DNA from: Burkholderiaceae bacterium
GTDB taxonomy: Bacteria; Pseudomonadota; Gammaproteobacteria; Burkholderiales; Burkholderiaceae_C
Assembly: GCA_018780645.1 (NCBI GenBank)
Contig: JADMJJ010000005.1
Location: 124,001 to 188,000 of the forward strand
Direction: 5' to 3'
DNA length: 64,000 nucleotides
Shown here: positions 15,741 to 24,312 of the stretch, one piece after another
How the letters are laid out: each line of letters starts with the position of its first letter
Numbering within the stretch: the first letter of the stretch is position 1
Notes under the pieces: generated by a model
Told to the model about the DNA's origin: nothing
Databases searched by the model: none
The model's input: only the letters and a program-made list of their open reading frames with translations
Translations under genes and position numbers: made by a program

Positions 15741-16450
15741 GTGCTGACCTTGACATCGAACAGATAGCCCTCGCCGCGCAAGGTGCGTATCAGCCGCGGC
15801 TCGCGCGGCGAGTCACCGAGCTTCTGGCGCAGCCGCGATACGGCCAGATCGACGCTGCGGTCATTCACCTCGACGCCGGGCGCACGCGTCAGCTCGATCA
15901 ACTGGTCGCGGCTGAGCACCCGACCGGGGCGCTCGACAAAGGCGCTGAGCAGGCGGAATTCGGCACTGGACAGTGCCACCACCACCTGCTGCGGCGAGAC
16001 CAGCTGGCGCGACAGCCGATCGAAGGCCCAGCCCTCGAACCGAAGCTGGCGCGAGGGCTGCGGCGCAGCGCCCTGTGGTGCCCCACCCTTGCCGGCGCGG
16101 CGCAGCACGGCATTGATGCGCGCCACCAGCTCGCGCGGCTCGAACGGTTTGCCCAGATAGTCATCGGCGCCCATTTCCAGGCCGACGATGCGGCTGCCGG
16201 GGTCGCCCTGGGCGGTCAGCATGATCACCGGCGTGGCGTGCTGCAGGGCGATCCAGCGGCACAGGTCCAGGCCGCTGGCATCGGGCAGCATGATGTCCAG
16301 CACCACCACATCGAAGGCCGCCGCACCGAGGATCTGGCGCATCTGCCGGCCGTCGGCGGCAACGCTGACCTGCATGCCGAAACGCTCCAGAAAGGCCTGC
16401 AGGCCCTGGCGGATTTCGCTGTCGTCATCGACCACGAGACATCGGATCAT
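15737..16450 (-). CDS. OmpR-family response regulator
   Basis: Receiver plus winged-helix transcription factor, 237 residues from ATG 16450. GAGGTG just upstream decides for this ATG; a GTG two codons earlier (16456) is possible. The receiver has the acidic pair in VVDDDSEIR, phospho-acceptor Asp in VVVLDIMLPDASG, Thr in IMLTAQGD and Lys in YLGKPFEPRELVARI. The C-terminal domain contains LSSAEFRLLSAFVERPGRVLSRDQLI and VDLAVSRLRQKLGD, typical OmpR/PhoB. It pairs with the kinase downstream. Target genes are unknown; the intradiol dioxygenase-like gene upstream in the same orientation may belong to the same transcript. Confidence 0.93.
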   Translation of the reverse strand: MIRCLVVDDDSEIRQGLQAFLERFGMQVSVAADGRQMRQILGAAAFDVVVLDIMLPDASGLDLCRWIALQHATPVIMLTAQGDPGSRIVGLEMGADDYLGKPFEPRELVARINAVLRRAGKGGAPQGAAPQPSRQLRFEGWAFDRLSRQLVSPQQVVVALSSAEFRLLSAFVERPGRVLSRDQLIELTRAPGVEVNDRSVDLAVSRLRQKLGDSPREPRLIRTLRGEGYLFDVKVST

Positions 16451-16469
16451 CGGCACCTCAGGAGTGTCA

Positions 16470-17351
16470 TCAGGCGGATAGGCCCACCGTCAAGGTGGCG
16501 ACATAGCCCTCGGCAACGCTGCCGGTGACGCTGGCCAGTTGCAGCGTCACGCCGTCGCTGAACACATTGTCGCTTTGGAAGCTGATGCGGACGAAGTTGG
16601 CGACGCTGGTGGCATAGCCGCTGGCGCCGTTGTAGACGGTGGTGCAGACATCGCTCGGTAAGGCGATCTGCGAGGTCTTCAGCTTGTTCGAGTAGGCGCT
16701 GGCGCTGTTGGCGCTGCGGAACACCTCGAAGTGCATATGGGGCATGCGACCGTCGTAGCAGCCCGGGAAGATGGTGGTGAAGGTAGCCACGCCGTCGCTG
16801 CCGGTGGGCTGCACGCCGCGCAGATAGTTCTCGGTGGTGACGCCGGCCGAGTACATCGAGTAGCGGCCCTCGCGGTCGCAATGCCATAGATAGATCGCGT
16901 AGCCGGACAGGTCGGCGCAGGCGGCTCCCGTGTTGACCAGCCTGAGCTTGATCGTCAGCGGCACGCCCTGGGCCACGCCGCTGGCGTTGCCAATGCTGGT
17001 GCGGATATCGCTGCGCACGATGCCGCTGAGGGCCAGCGCATTGGCGATGGCGCCATTGGATGAGTTGGAGCCATCGCCGGGATAGGGGCCGGCGGTCTCT
17101 TCGGGGATCACGCTGCAGCTGGCCGTGGTGCTGCCCGAGCCGCCGGTACTGCCCGTGCTGCCGCCGGTGGATGTGGTGGTGGCGGCGCTCGCCTCATCGC
17201 CACCGCCGCCGCAGCCCAGCAGGGTAAGCGCGCTGGCCCCACCCAGCCAAAGCAGGGCGCGGCGGCGCTGCAGGAACTGATGGCCCAGCACCTGCAGGTC
17301 ATGGATCAGGCCCTGGTCATGCGGATCGGAATGGGTGTGATCGGGTGTCAT
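16470..17351 (-). CDS. Exported intradiol ring-cleavage dioxygenase-like protein
   Basis: 293 residues. The N-terminus has a soluble stretch, then RRRALLWLGGASALTLLGCGGGG. That is a twin-arginine-like/lipobox signal (Cys after LLG) followed by a Gly/Ser/Thr-rich linker, so the protein is probably an exported lipoprotein. The catalytic part has YLWHCDREGRYSMYS and GCYDGRMPHMHFEV, giving the Tyr, Tyr, His, His set expected for the non-haem Fe(III) site of intradiol dioxygenases, and PEETAGPYPGDG at its start is typical of this secreted subgroup. Classic catechol or protocatechuate dioxygenases are cytoplasmic; the exported forms are poorly characterised. ATG 17351 has AGGAG upstream. Confidence 0.85.
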   Translation of the reverse strand: MTPDHTHSDPHDQGLIHDLQVLGHQFLQRRRALLWLGGASALTLLGCGGGGDEASAATTTSTGGSTGSTGGSGSTTASCSVIPEETAGPYPGDGSNSSNGAIANALALSGIVRSDIRTSIGNASGVAQGVPLTIKLRLVNTGAACADLSGYAIYLWHCDREGRYSMYSAGVTTENYLRGVQPTGSDGVATFTTIFPGCYDGRMPHMHFEVFRSANSASAYSNKLKTSQIALPSDVCTTVYNGASGYATSVANFVRISFQSDNVFSDGVTLQLASVTGSVAEGYVATLTVGLSA

Positions 17352-17469
17352 TGCAGCGCTCCTGGCAGGGTGCAGGGCCTGAAAGCCGGCCCCGCTGAGC
17401 GCTATTGAGCCTGCTGGCTGTTTCGGTGGTATCGCTGGTTTGTATCCGACCCGACACAAGCCACCAACG

Positions 17470-18492
17470 TCAATTGGATTCCTTAATCAGTCTCCCCTGC
17501 GACGGCTGCACCGGCCGCGCATTCATCGGATACAACCGCGAGAAGATATTGATCTGCTGGTTGGACACCTGCACCGGCTGCTTCAAGACCATCCACAGCA
17601 CGCCCTCGCTGCAGGGGGGCGTCGTCAGCGAACCCATATAGGTGTAGTAGAGCCGGCTCTCAGGCAGCAGCTGGTTCAGGTCCAGCGTGACCTGGGCCTG
17701 CAACAGCTCGTTCTTCTCCAGCGGCAGATTGGCCCAGACGGTCTGTATCAGCGCATGGGTCGAGCCGCGGTCCAGCAGCACGGCGACCACAGCCAGGCGG
17801 CCCTCGCTGTCCTTGTGCACCAGGTGGGCGACCATGTCGAACTGCCGGCCGTTGATGCGCTCCTCGCTGGGGCGGTGGAAGTGGAACTGCAGCAACTCAT
17901 AGCGCCGGCCCATGATCTGGATCGAGTTGCCCTGGGCCACATTGACCTGCACAGTGTGGCCGTTGTCGATGACGGCAAAGTTGCTGGGCTTGTAGTCGAA
18001 GGCAATCGGCTCCAGATCGACGGCAATGCCCTCGCGGATGTCGATCGGGCTCTGGCGGGTGCCGGTGGCGCATTTGTTGAAGTCGGGCCGCAGCTGGCCC
18101 CAGCGCTCGGGGCCGCCCTGCCCCTCATAGGCCCAATGGATCTCGGCGCCATGGCCGGTGGCTGCGGTGGCAGCCTTCGCCCCCCCCTTGCGGCCCGAGG
18201 ACTCGGCGGCGGCCCCGCCCTTGGTCGTCAGCTGCATCTGGCCCGGGGCGCCATCGGGCTTGGTGCCCAGGCGCTCGGCCAGCTTCATGCGCAGGCTGTC
18301 CAGCGATTCATCACCACCGCGCGAGGCACTGGCCGCCGGCTTGGCCTCGGTGCCGGCCTCCTGCCTGGTCTCGGTCTTGACAGCGGCCTTGGCCGGCGCC
18401 TTCTTGACCGGCGCCACTGGCTCATTCGCCATGGCAGAGCCCATCAGCACGCAGCAGGCCAGACTCAACGCAGCGGATCGTATCTCTCGCAT
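17470..18492 (-). CDS. Alpha-type carbonic anhydrase, periplasmic
   Basis: Interconverts CO2 and bicarbonate. 340 residues: signal peptide (MREIRSAALSLACCVLMGSAMA), then an Ala/Lys-rich linker to about residue 115, then the alpha-CA domain. IHWAYEGQGGPERWG, CATGTRQSPIDI, FHFHRPSEERING and MVAHLVHKD supply the three zinc-binding histidines (the HxH pair and the later His). SLTTPPCSEGVLWMVL is the conserved C-terminal hairpin and, with the earlier Cys, the usual disulfide. The domain is complete; the roughly 85-residue linker is longer than usual. ATG 18492 is preceded by AGGAG. The gene is transcribed toward the intradiol dioxygenase gene 118 bp away. Confidence 0.92.
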   Translation of the reverse strand: MREIRSAALSLACCVLMGSAMANEPVAPVKKAPAKAAVKTETRQEAGTEAKPAASASRGGDESLDSLRMKLAERLGTKPDGAPGQMQLTTKGGAAAESSGRKGGAKAATAATGHGAEIHWAYEGQGGPERWGQLRPDFNKCATGTRQSPIDIREGIAVDLEPIAFDYKPSNFAVIDNGHTVQVNVAQGNSIQIMGRRYELLQFHFHRPSEERINGRQFDMVAHLVHKDSEGRLAVVAVLLDRGSTHALIQTVWANLPLEKNELLQAQVTLDLNQLLPESRLYYTYMGSLTTPPCSEGVLWMVLKQPVQVSNQQINIFSRLYPMNARPVQPSQGRLIKESN

Positions 18493-18600
18493 CACCTGAA
18501 CTCCTGGCCCCGCAGCGCCTGTTGGCGCCTCAAGAAACGGGGCTCGTCGGGAGGTTTTCGGCAGCACCGGCCTCCAGCTTGAATCGTGCCGAACGGCAGG

Positions 18601-19812
18601 TCAATCCCGCGGCAGCTGGGGCTTGACCCAGATCCAGGCGACCAGGCCTATGCACATCATGCCCATCGAGGTCAGCGCCAGCTGGATGGCCGAGTGCATC
18701 ACCAGCGGTGCGATCAGGCCGGCCACCAGGCCGTTGGCCGCGCTGCCTATGCAGGCCTGCAGCGACGAGGCCATGCCGCGCCGGTCGGGCGCCAGGTCCA
18801 GCACCATCAGGGTCACGACAGGCACCATCAGCGCCCAGCCGAAGGCGAACACGCCAATGGGCAACAGGGCCCAGGCCGCGTGCGGGGTGAACAGCAGGTT
18901 CAGCACCACATTGACGGCCGAGACGAGGATCATGATGACAAAGCCATGGCGGATCTGGTGCCGGGCCTTGACCCGGCCGGCCAGGCGCCCGCTCAGGAAG
19001 GCGCCGGCCATGATGCCGCCGATGGTGATGCAGAAGAACCACCAGAACTGCGTCGGCCCCATATGCAGCAGCTCGCCCAGGAACACCGGCGCCGACAGCA
19101 CGTAGAGAAACATGCCATTGAACGGTATGCCGCTGGCCATGGCCAGCAGCAGAAAGCGGGGGCTGGAGCACAGTTCCCAGTAGCCGCGCATCAGGTGGCG
19201 CACCTCGAAGGGCTGTTTCTGATCGGCATGCAGGGTCTCGGGCAGCAGCCGCCAGTTGGCGACCAGCAGCAGCGCGCCGACCCCGGTCAGGAACCAGAAG
19301 ATCGAATGCCAGTCGGCATGGACGAACAGAAAGCCGCCGACGATGGGCGCGATGGCCGGCGCCACACCGAAGAAAATCGTCACCTGGGACATCACCCGCT
19401 GCGCATCGGCCGGCGGGAACATGTCACGGATGATGGCCCGGGACACCACGATGCCGGCCCCCGCCGACATGCCCTGCAGCGCGCGGAAGAACACCAGCTG
19501 GCCGATGCTGCTGCTTAAGGCACAGCCCACTGAGGCCAGCGTGAAGATCGCCAGGCCCACCAGCACCACGGGCCGGCGGCCCAGGCTGTCGGACAGCGCA
19601 CCGTGGAACAGATTCATCACGGCAAAACCGAACAGATAGGCCGACAGCGTCTGCTGCATCTCCAGCGGCGTCGCGTTCAGCGCGCTAGCGATGCCGGAGA
19701 AGGCCGGCAGATAGGTGTCGATCGAGAACGGGCCGATCATGGCCAGGCAGGCCAGCAGCACGGACAGGGCCCAGCGGGGGGCACGCCACAGCGTGTTCGC
19801 GTTCGGATTCAT
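18601..19812 (-). CDS. Bcr/CflA family multidrug efflux MFS transporter
   Basis: Proton-driven drug exporter of the major facilitator superfamily, 403 residues, about 12 transmembrane helices. Family markers: GPFSIDTYLPAF in TM1, GALSDSLGRRPVVLVG (motif A), FFRALQGMSAGAGIVVSRAIIRDMF (motif B/C region) and the TM11-12 segment with ASSLQACIGSAANG. The ATG at 19812 starts directly before TM1; the reading frame runs upstream but only as shadow sequence of the divergent gene. It shares a 111-bp divergent promoter region with the Gfo/Idh/MocA gene, which contains a 9-bp inverted repeat (19830-19860). Confidence 0.92.
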   Translation of the reverse strand: MNPNANTLWRAPRWALSVLLACLAMIGPFSIDTYLPAFSGIASALNATPLEMQQTLSAYLFGFAVMNLFHGALSDSLGRRPVVLVGLAIFTLASVGCALSSSIGQLVFFRALQGMSAGAGIVVSRAIIRDMFPPADAQRVMSQVTIFFGVAPAIAPIVGGFLFVHADWHSIFWFLTGVGALLLVANWRLLPETLHADQKQPFEVRHLMRGYWELCSSPRFLLLAMASGIPFNGMFLYVLSAPVFLGELLHMGPTQFWWFFCITIGGIMAGAFLSGRLAGRVKARHQIRHGFVIMILVSAVNVVLNLLFTPHAAWALLPIGVFAFGWALMVPVVTLMVLDLAPDRRGMASSLQACIGSAANGLVAGLIAPLVMHSAIQLALTSMGMMCIGLVAWIWVKPQLPRD

Positions 19813-19829
19813 CTGGCCGCAGTGTAACG

Positions 19830-19860
19830 GCCGCCCCCAGTGCCTCGAGCGGGGGGCGGC
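19830..19860. repeat. GC-rich inverted repeat in divergent promoter region
   Basis: GCCGCCCCC at 19830-19838 and its exact complement at 19852-19860, separated by 13 bases. It lies between the divergent Bcr/CflA and oxidoreductase genes. It could be an operator or simply an RNA hairpin in the leader of one of them; nothing in the sequence decides. Confidence 0.4.
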
Positions 19861-19923
19861 GTGCGAACACATCGCAGCGCGCACGCCCCTACACTGACCG
19901 AATTTACCTGCTGGGATGAGCAC

Positions 19924-20928
19924 ATGACGGAGATTCTGAACATCGGCGTGATCGGGCTGGGCGTGATGGGCCAGCGCATGCTGGATCGTCTGAAAAGCCA
20001 CGACCGCCTGCGCCCTACCCTGGTGTGGGACGCCAATGCGCTCGCGCTGCAGCAGACGCTGCAGGCCTATCCGCAGCTGCGCGCCGCCGCCAGCGCCGAG
20101 GCCTTGCTGGCCACGCCCGGCCTGCACACCGCCTACATCGCCACACCGCCGGCCGCCCACCTGGCACTGGCCAATGCCGCCTTTGACGCCGGCCTGGCGG
20201 TGTTGTGCGAAAAACCGCTGACCACCGATTTCGACGGCGCCCGGCGCACCATCGCACGCATAGCGGCCGAGGACAGGCGCGACGCAGTGAATTTCTCGCT
20301 TGCCTCGTCGCCGGGTCTGCAGGCGCTGAAATCGGCCTGGGCGGAAGGCTCGCTGGGGGAGTGGGAGAGCATCACGATCGAGCTGTCCTTCGCCGCCTGG
20401 CCGCGCCCCTGGCAGAGCGGCGCGGGCGCCTGGCTCAGCGGGCGGGTCGAGGGCGGCTTTTCGCGCGAGGTGCTGTCGCACTTCATCTTCGTGCTGCAGC
20501 ATGTGCTGGGGCCGGCGGAGGTGGTGGCTACTCACGCCGCCTACCCGGCCGATGGCCGTCGGGCCGAGACCGCGCTAAGGGCCGAGCTGCGCCTGCGCGG
20601 TGTGCCGGTGCATATTGACGCCGCCGTGCGCGGCGATGTGGCCGACGTGAATCGTGTCACGGTCACCGGCAGCCAGGGCGCGCTGCGCCTGCAGGAATGG
20701 TTCGGCCTAAGCCAGCGCCGGGGCAGCGATGGCGCATGGGCCGCAGTGTCTGCCGCCAGCAGCGACCAGCTACGCCAGCAGAGCCAGCGCTCGCAGCTGG
20801 ATCACTGGGCCGCGATGGTGGACGGCCAGCCCCATGGCCTGCCGCGCTTTGCCGAGGCGCTGGCCGTGCAGGAGACCATAGAGGCACTGCTTGACCCGGA
20901 TTGCATCCGGGCTACGGTGACGAAGTAG
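19924..20928 (+). CDS. Gfo/Idh/MocA family oxidoreductase
   Basis: NAD(P)-dependent dehydrogenase of the glucose-fructose oxidoreductase family, 334 residues. The Rossmann motif is IGVIGLGVMGQRML at the N-terminus. VLCEKPLTTDF carries the conserved EKP lysine, and the C-terminal alpha/beta substrate domain follows (about 125-334). ATG 19924 begins right before the Rossmann strand. The last 11 codons and the stop lie inside a perfect 21-bp inverted repeat (20895-20945), so the native C-terminus may have been altered by insertion of that element. Substrate unknown. Confidence 0.88.
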   Translation: MTEILNIGVIGLGVMGQRMLDRLKSHDRLRPTLVWDANALALQQTLQAYPQLRAAASAEALLATPGLHTAYIATPPAAHLALANAAFDAGLAVLCEKPLTTDFDGARRTIARIAAEDRRDAVNFSLASSPGLQALKSAWAEGSLGEWESITIELSFAAWPRPWQSGAGAWLSGRVEGGFSREVLSHFIFVLQHVLGPAEVVATHAAYPADGRRAETALRAELRLRGVPVHIDAAVRGDVADVNRVTVTGSQGALRLQEWFGLSQRRGSDGAWAAVSAASSDQLRQQSQRSQLDHWAAMVDGQPHGLPRFAEALAVQETIEALLDPDCIRATVTK

Positions 20929-20945
20929 CCCGGATGCAATCCGGG
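20895..20945. repeat. Perfect 21-bp inverted repeat (REP-like) spanning the oxidoreductase stop codon
   Basis: Arms at 20895-20915 and 20925-20945 are exact reverse complements with a 9-base loop. Each arm itself contains the near-symmetric core CCCGGATTGCATCCGGG, so nested hairpins are possible on both strands. The TAG stop of the oxidoreductase (20926-20928) is inside the right arm. The element lies about 20 bp beyond the 3' end of rnpB, which comes from the opposite side, and could act as a terminator for both. The core resembles GTAGCCCGGAT-type REP sequences I recall from several proteobacteria. Confidence 0.8.
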
Positions 20946-20962
20946 GCCACGACAACGAATTA

Positions 20963-21292
20963 AGTGTGAAGCAAGCCGATAGGCCGGATTCTGTGCACGC
21001 CCGGCCTCTTTCGAAGCCGGGTGCGTGACCGTCATTCCTCTTGGCCGGACATCACTGCCCGGCTCGGTGCCACCTACCCGCCAGCTCTGCGAGCCGCATC
21101 AACGCTGGCCTACTTGGTGTTGCTGCGCGTAGAGATTGCCCGTTTCATCCGGACTTAACCGGCTCGTCTCTGTTGCTCTAATCCTCACCTCGCGGTGGGC
21201 AGCCGTTAGCTGCTACGCTGCTCTATGCAGTCCGGACCTTCCTCCAGTGCCATGTTTCCATGCTTGCACCAGCGACGGTCTGGCTTGCTTCA
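20963..21292 (-). ncRNA. rnpB: RNase P RNA (class A)
   Basis: The catalytic RNA of RNase P, which matures tRNA 5' ends. On the minus strand the 5' end reads GAAGCAAGCCAGACCGTCGC, close to the start of the E. coli M1 RNA. The 3' end contains ACAGAATCCGGCCTATCGGC, the universal terminal pairing with the GGCUUG-type 5' strand. Internal blocks include GGAGGAAGGTCCGGACT (the P4/J region GAGGAAAGUCC equivalent) and AGGGTGAAA-like stretches modified to the betaproteobacterial form. Length about 330 nt; the exact ends are estimates. A plausible -10 (TAAAAT, 21300-21305 on the complement) precedes it. Confidence 0.93.
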
Positions 21293-21307
21293 CCAGGCCA
21301 TTTTACA

Positions 21308-21355
21308 GTCAGTCGGGGACAGCGCTTGCTGAAGACCAGCAAGGTCTATCCCACG
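21308..21355. repeat. Dispersed hairpin repeat, copy 1
   Basis: GTCGGGGACAGCGCTTGCT, seven bases, then AGCAAGGTCTATCCCAC. The outer arms GGGACAG/CTATCCC pair with one mismatch and the inner arms CTTGCT/AGCAAG pair perfectly. It sits between the rnpB promoter and the cysK start. It shares the GGGGACAG...GGTCTGTCCC layout with copies at 37759 and 40242. Confidence 0.6.
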
Positions 21356-21374
21356 AGTACATAGGAATCCCGCC

Positions 21375-22292
21375 ATGAAAGCCGACAACGTCCTTGCCAC
21401 CATCGGAAACACGCCCCACATCCGCATCAACCGGCTGTTCGGCGCCACGCATCAGGTCTGGGTGAAGTCCGAGCGCAGCAACCCGGGCGGCTCGATCAAG
21501 GATCGCATCGCGCTGTCCATGGTCGAGGAGGCCGAGGCCAGCGGCAAGCTGCAGCCCGGCGGCACCATCATCGAGCCGACCTCGGGCAATACCGGCATAG
21601 GCCTGGCAATGGTGGCCGCGGTCAAGGGCTACAGAATAGTGCTGGTGATGCCCGACAGCATGTCGATCGAGCGCCGCCGGCTGATGCTGGCCTATGGCGC
21701 GAGCTTCGATCTGACGCCCCGCGCGCTGGGCATGAAGGGCTCGATCGCCCGCGCCCAGGAATTGGTCGCCCAGACGCCCGGCGCCTGGATGCCGCAGCAA
21801 TTCGAGAACCCGGCCAATATCGCCATCCATGTGAAGACCACGGCACAGGAGATCCTGCGTGACTTCCCCGATGGCCTGGACGCGTTGATCACCGGCGTCG
21901 GCACCGGCGGCCACATCACCGGCTGCGCCCAGGTGCTGAAGGCGGCCTGGCCGAAGCTGAAGGTGTTTGCCGTCGAACCCAGCGCCAGCCCCGTCATCAG
22001 CGGCGGCCAGCCCAGCCCGCACCCGATTCAAGGCATAGGCGCGGGCTTCATTCCGACCAATCTGCACACCGCCCTGCTGGACGGCGTGATCCAGGTCGAG
22101 GCCGAGGCGGCCAAGGACTACGCACGCCGCTGCGCAACCGAGGAGGGCCTGCTGGTCGGCATCTCCAGCGGCGCCACCTTGGCCGCGATCGCGCAGAAGC
22201 TGCCCGACCTGCCGGCCGGCGCCACCGTGCTGGGCTTCAACTACGACACCGGCGAGCGCTATCTGTCGATCGAGGGCTTCTTGCCGGCCTGA
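21375..22292 (+). CDS. cysK: Cysteine synthase A (O-acetylserine sulfhydrylase)
   Basis: PLP enzyme making L-cysteine from O-acetylserine and sulfide, 305 residues. [15 protein letters not shown] contains the Schiff-base Lys. [19 protein letters not shown] is the substrate (asparagine) loop, [12 protein letters not shown] is the phosphate-binding loop, and [10 protein letters not shown] completes the PLP site. The N-terminal [17 protein letters not shown] is typical. The ending ([14 protein letters not shown]) resembles the C-terminal motif of CysK that docks into CysE, although the final residues differ. The 3' end overlaps the convergent membrane-protein gene by 34 bp. Confidence 0.95.
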   Translation: MKADNVLATIGNTPHIRINRLFGATHQVWVKSERSNPGGSIKDRIALSMVEEAEASGKLQPGGTIIEPTSGNTGIGLAMVAAVKGYRIVLVMPDSMSIERRRLMLAYGASFDLTPRALGMKGSIARAQELVAQTPGAWMPQQFENPANIAIHVKTTAQEILRDFPDGLDALITGVGTGGHITGCAQVLKAAWPKLKVFAVEPSASPVISGGQPSPHPIQGIGAGFIPTNLHTALLDGVIQVEAEAAKDYARRCATEEGLLVGISSGATLAAIAQKLPDLPAGATVLGFNYDTGERYLSIEGFLPA

Positions 22293-22663
22293 ACCAGCCA
22301 CAGCGCATAGAGCAGCACACAGACCGAGTCGAACACCGCCGCGCCGTGCAGCCCGGCCAGGGCCGGGTCTTGCCAGGCCAGTATCAACATCACCACCAGG
22401 GCCAGCTTCTCGGCCGCGGCGGCGGCCACCACCGGCACGCGCAGCGCCGGGCGGCTGGCGGCGGCAACGATCAGCGCGCCCAGGCACAGCACCAGGGCGC
22501 CCCAGTGGCGGGCATAGAACAGGCCGGTGCTGTCACCGACCTTCATGCCCAGGGTGCCCAGGAACTCGGCCGGGCCCAGGAACTGAAGGCCTGCCAGCAT
22601 GGTGACGATGCCGCTGATGCGCAGAATCAGCGGGAAGCGGCGGTCCAGGGTAGCGCTGAACAT
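22259..22663 (-). CDS. Small four-helix membrane protein, hypothetical
   Basis: 134 residues from ATG 22663, which has GAGG at good spacing. About four hydrophobic segments are visible: around residues 10-30 (with [18 protein letters not shown]), 45-65 ([20 protein letters not shown]), 70-95 and 100-125. The layout resembles small DoxX/DUF4345-like inner-membrane proteins, but I cannot assign a family. It is convergent with cysK and overlaps it by 34 bp (22259-22292). A separate gap of 63 bp upstream divides it from the DUF3025 gene. Confidence 0.75.
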   Translation of the reverse strand: MFSATLDRRFPLILRISGIVTMLAGLQFLGPAEFLGTLGMKVGDSTGLFYARHWGALVLCLGALIVAAASRPALRVPVVAAAAAEKLALVVMLILAWQDPALAGLHGAAVFDSVCVLLYALWLVQAGKKPSIDR

Positions 22664-22726
22664 GTTGTGGTGCTCCTCGGCGCCCGGGTCTCGGGCTGCC
22701 GGGATTCTGCGCCCCACCCGTGCGGG

Positions 22727-23413
22727 CTACAAGACCCGTGGCGGGCGGAACACCGCCGCGTCCGCATAGAAGCCCAGCGCCTCGTTGCCGGCCCACCAGC
22801 CGGGCACACCGAGCACCGGCAGCGGCGCGTAGGGCTTGGCGTCGGGCCGCGCGCCGCCGTCTATCCAGACATGGGCGGTGATGGGTTTGCGCGGCCGCAC
22901 GAGCTTCTCCAGCAACGCATGGCCGAACAGTTGCAGCCTGGCCTGCGCCCATAGCGGGCGCAGCTGGATGAACAGGCGCTGCCAGTCCCGTTGCCTCAAT
23001 GCATCGAGCAAGGGCTCGGGCGCTTGCAGCAGCGCGGCGTTCTCGTCGAACAGGGTCAGCGCATCACGCGCTGCTCCGCGCTGGCTGCCCAAGCCCTGGG
23101 CGGCGATCTCGGCCGACTGCAGGGCATTCAGCCGGCGCTTCAATGCCGGGTGATGCAGCCAGATCAGGCCGTTGAAGAAGTCGTGCAGGTTGTCGCGCGT
23201 GGGCACGCGGCCGGTGTCGAAGATGAAGGCCTCGTAGGCACTGCCCTCCGGCAGCTCGGATTGCGGCACGAACAGGGGCAGATCGAGGCCAGGGGCCTGT
23301 GCGTTCAAGGCCTCGCAGACCGAGCTGCCACGCAACACCTGGGCCGCCACCCGCAGTCCCCGCTCGCGATACGGCGCGAGCCAGGGCCGCTCCCAGGCTA
23401 TGCCCTCCAGCAT
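22727..23413 (-). CDS. DUF3025 family protein
   Basis: 228 residues. The central part FIFDTGRVPTRDNLHDFFNGLIWLHHPALKRRLNALQ is characteristic of DUF3025 (PF11227), a proteobacterial family of unknown function. A C-terminal segment with DARPYAPLPVLGVPGWW-like composition completes it. There is no signal peptide or membrane segment. ATG 23413 overlaps the stop of the NYN-domain gene (ATGA), so it is the third gene of the pyrC-NYN-DUF3025 unit. The frame is open upstream of 23413 only as shadow sequence. Confidence 0.82.
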   Translation of the reverse strand: MLEGIAWERPWLAPYRERGLRVAAQVLRGSSVCEALNAQAPGLDLPLFVPQSELPEGSAYEAFIFDTGRVPTRDNLHDFFNGLIWLHHPALKRRLNALQSAEIAAQGLGSQRGAARDALTLFDENAALLQAPEPLLDALRQRDWQRLFIQLRPLWAQARLQLFGHALLEKLVRPRKPITAHVWIDGGARPDAKPYAPLPVLGVPGWWAGNEALGFYADAAVFRPPRVL

Positions 23414-24312
23414 CACCTCCGGCCGCTGCGCGCCTGCTGGGGTTTCTCGCGCAGCACGAACTGGCTGCCGCGGCGGTCCAGCTCGAACAGCTGGGTCGCT
23501 TCGATCAGATCGATCAGCTTGCGGTAACCGTAGTTGCGCGGGTCGAACGAGGCCTGGTTGCCGATCTGCTGACCGACCGAACCGAGCGCCGACCAACCGT
23601 CCTCGCCAGCCGCCGATTCGACCGCATTGCGCAGCAGGCTGACCAGGCGCGCGTCGCGCTTCAGCGCGGTGGCGTCCAGGCGCAGCGGCGGGGCCGGTTC
23701 TTGCGCGCTGCTGGCGATGATGTCGGCCATCACCTCGGCCACCGGGTCCACCACCGCAGCCGCCTTGGCCTTCGATGCCGGCGTCTTGCGGGCGGCCGTC
23801 TTCTTGGCAGGTGCAGCAGCGACGGGCTTGTCGGCCGGCGCCGCCTCGCGCGGCGCCGCACTCACCTGCCCCAGGTTCTCCAGATAGAGAAAGCGCGAAC
23901 AGGCGTTGACGAAGGGCTCGGGCGTCTTCTTGGCGCCAAAGCCGTAGACGGTGGCACCCTTGGCGCGCAGGTGCATGACCAGGGGCGTGAAGTCGGCGTC
24001 GGACGAGACGATGCCGAAGGCGTCCGGCCGGTCGGTGTAGAGCAGGTCCAGCGCGTCGATGACCATCACCATATCGGTGGCGTTCTTGCCCTTGCTGTAG
24101 TCGAACTGCTGGATCGGGCGTATCGCGTATTCGTGCAGCGCCGCCTCCCAGCCCTTCAGCTCGCTCTTCTTCCAGTTGCCATAGGCGCGACGCACATTGG
24201 TCACGCCGCTCTTGGCCAGCTCGGCCAGGATCACGGCGATCTTGCTGCTGGGAGCATTGTCTGCGTCGATCAGCAGGGCGATGCGGTGTTCACGGCCGGG
24301 GATTTGATTCAT
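23413..24312 (-). CDS. NYN/PIN-like nuclease domain protein with OST-HTH domain
   Basis: 299 residues. The N-terminal NYN (LabA/DUF88) domain covers about residues 8-150: [14 protein letters not shown] with the first acidic residues, [17 protein letters not shown], and [13 protein letters not shown] with the SDxDF acidic cluster. These aspartates are the expected metal ligands of a PIN-like RNase. A low-complexity Ala/Lys/Pro linker (about 152-190) follows. The C-terminal region (about 205-285) with [21 protein letters not shown] matches an OST-HTH/LOTUS RNA-binding module. It overlaps pyrC upstream and the DUF3025 gene downstream by 4 bp each. A role in RNA processing or decay is likely but untested. 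Confidence 0.9.
   Translation of the reverse strand: MNQIPGREHRIALLIDADNAPSSKIAVILAELAKSGVTNVRRAYGNWKKSELKGWEAALHEYAIRPIQQFDYSKGKNATDMVMVIDALDLLYTDRPDAFGIVSSDADFTPLVMHLRAKGATVYGFGAKKTPEPFVNACSRFLYLENLGQVSAAPREAAPADKPVAAAPAKKTAARKTPASKAKAAAVVDPVAEVMADIIASSAQEPAPPLRLDATALKRDARLVSLLRNAVESAAGEDGWSALGSVGQQIGNQASFDPRNYGYRKLIDLIEATQLFELDRRGSQFVLREKPQQARSGRR

Noticed and set aside
19813-20535. N-terminal extension of the Bcr/CflA frame
   Set aside because: It runs antisense to the oxidoreductase, and the transporter's first helix begins right after ATG 19812.
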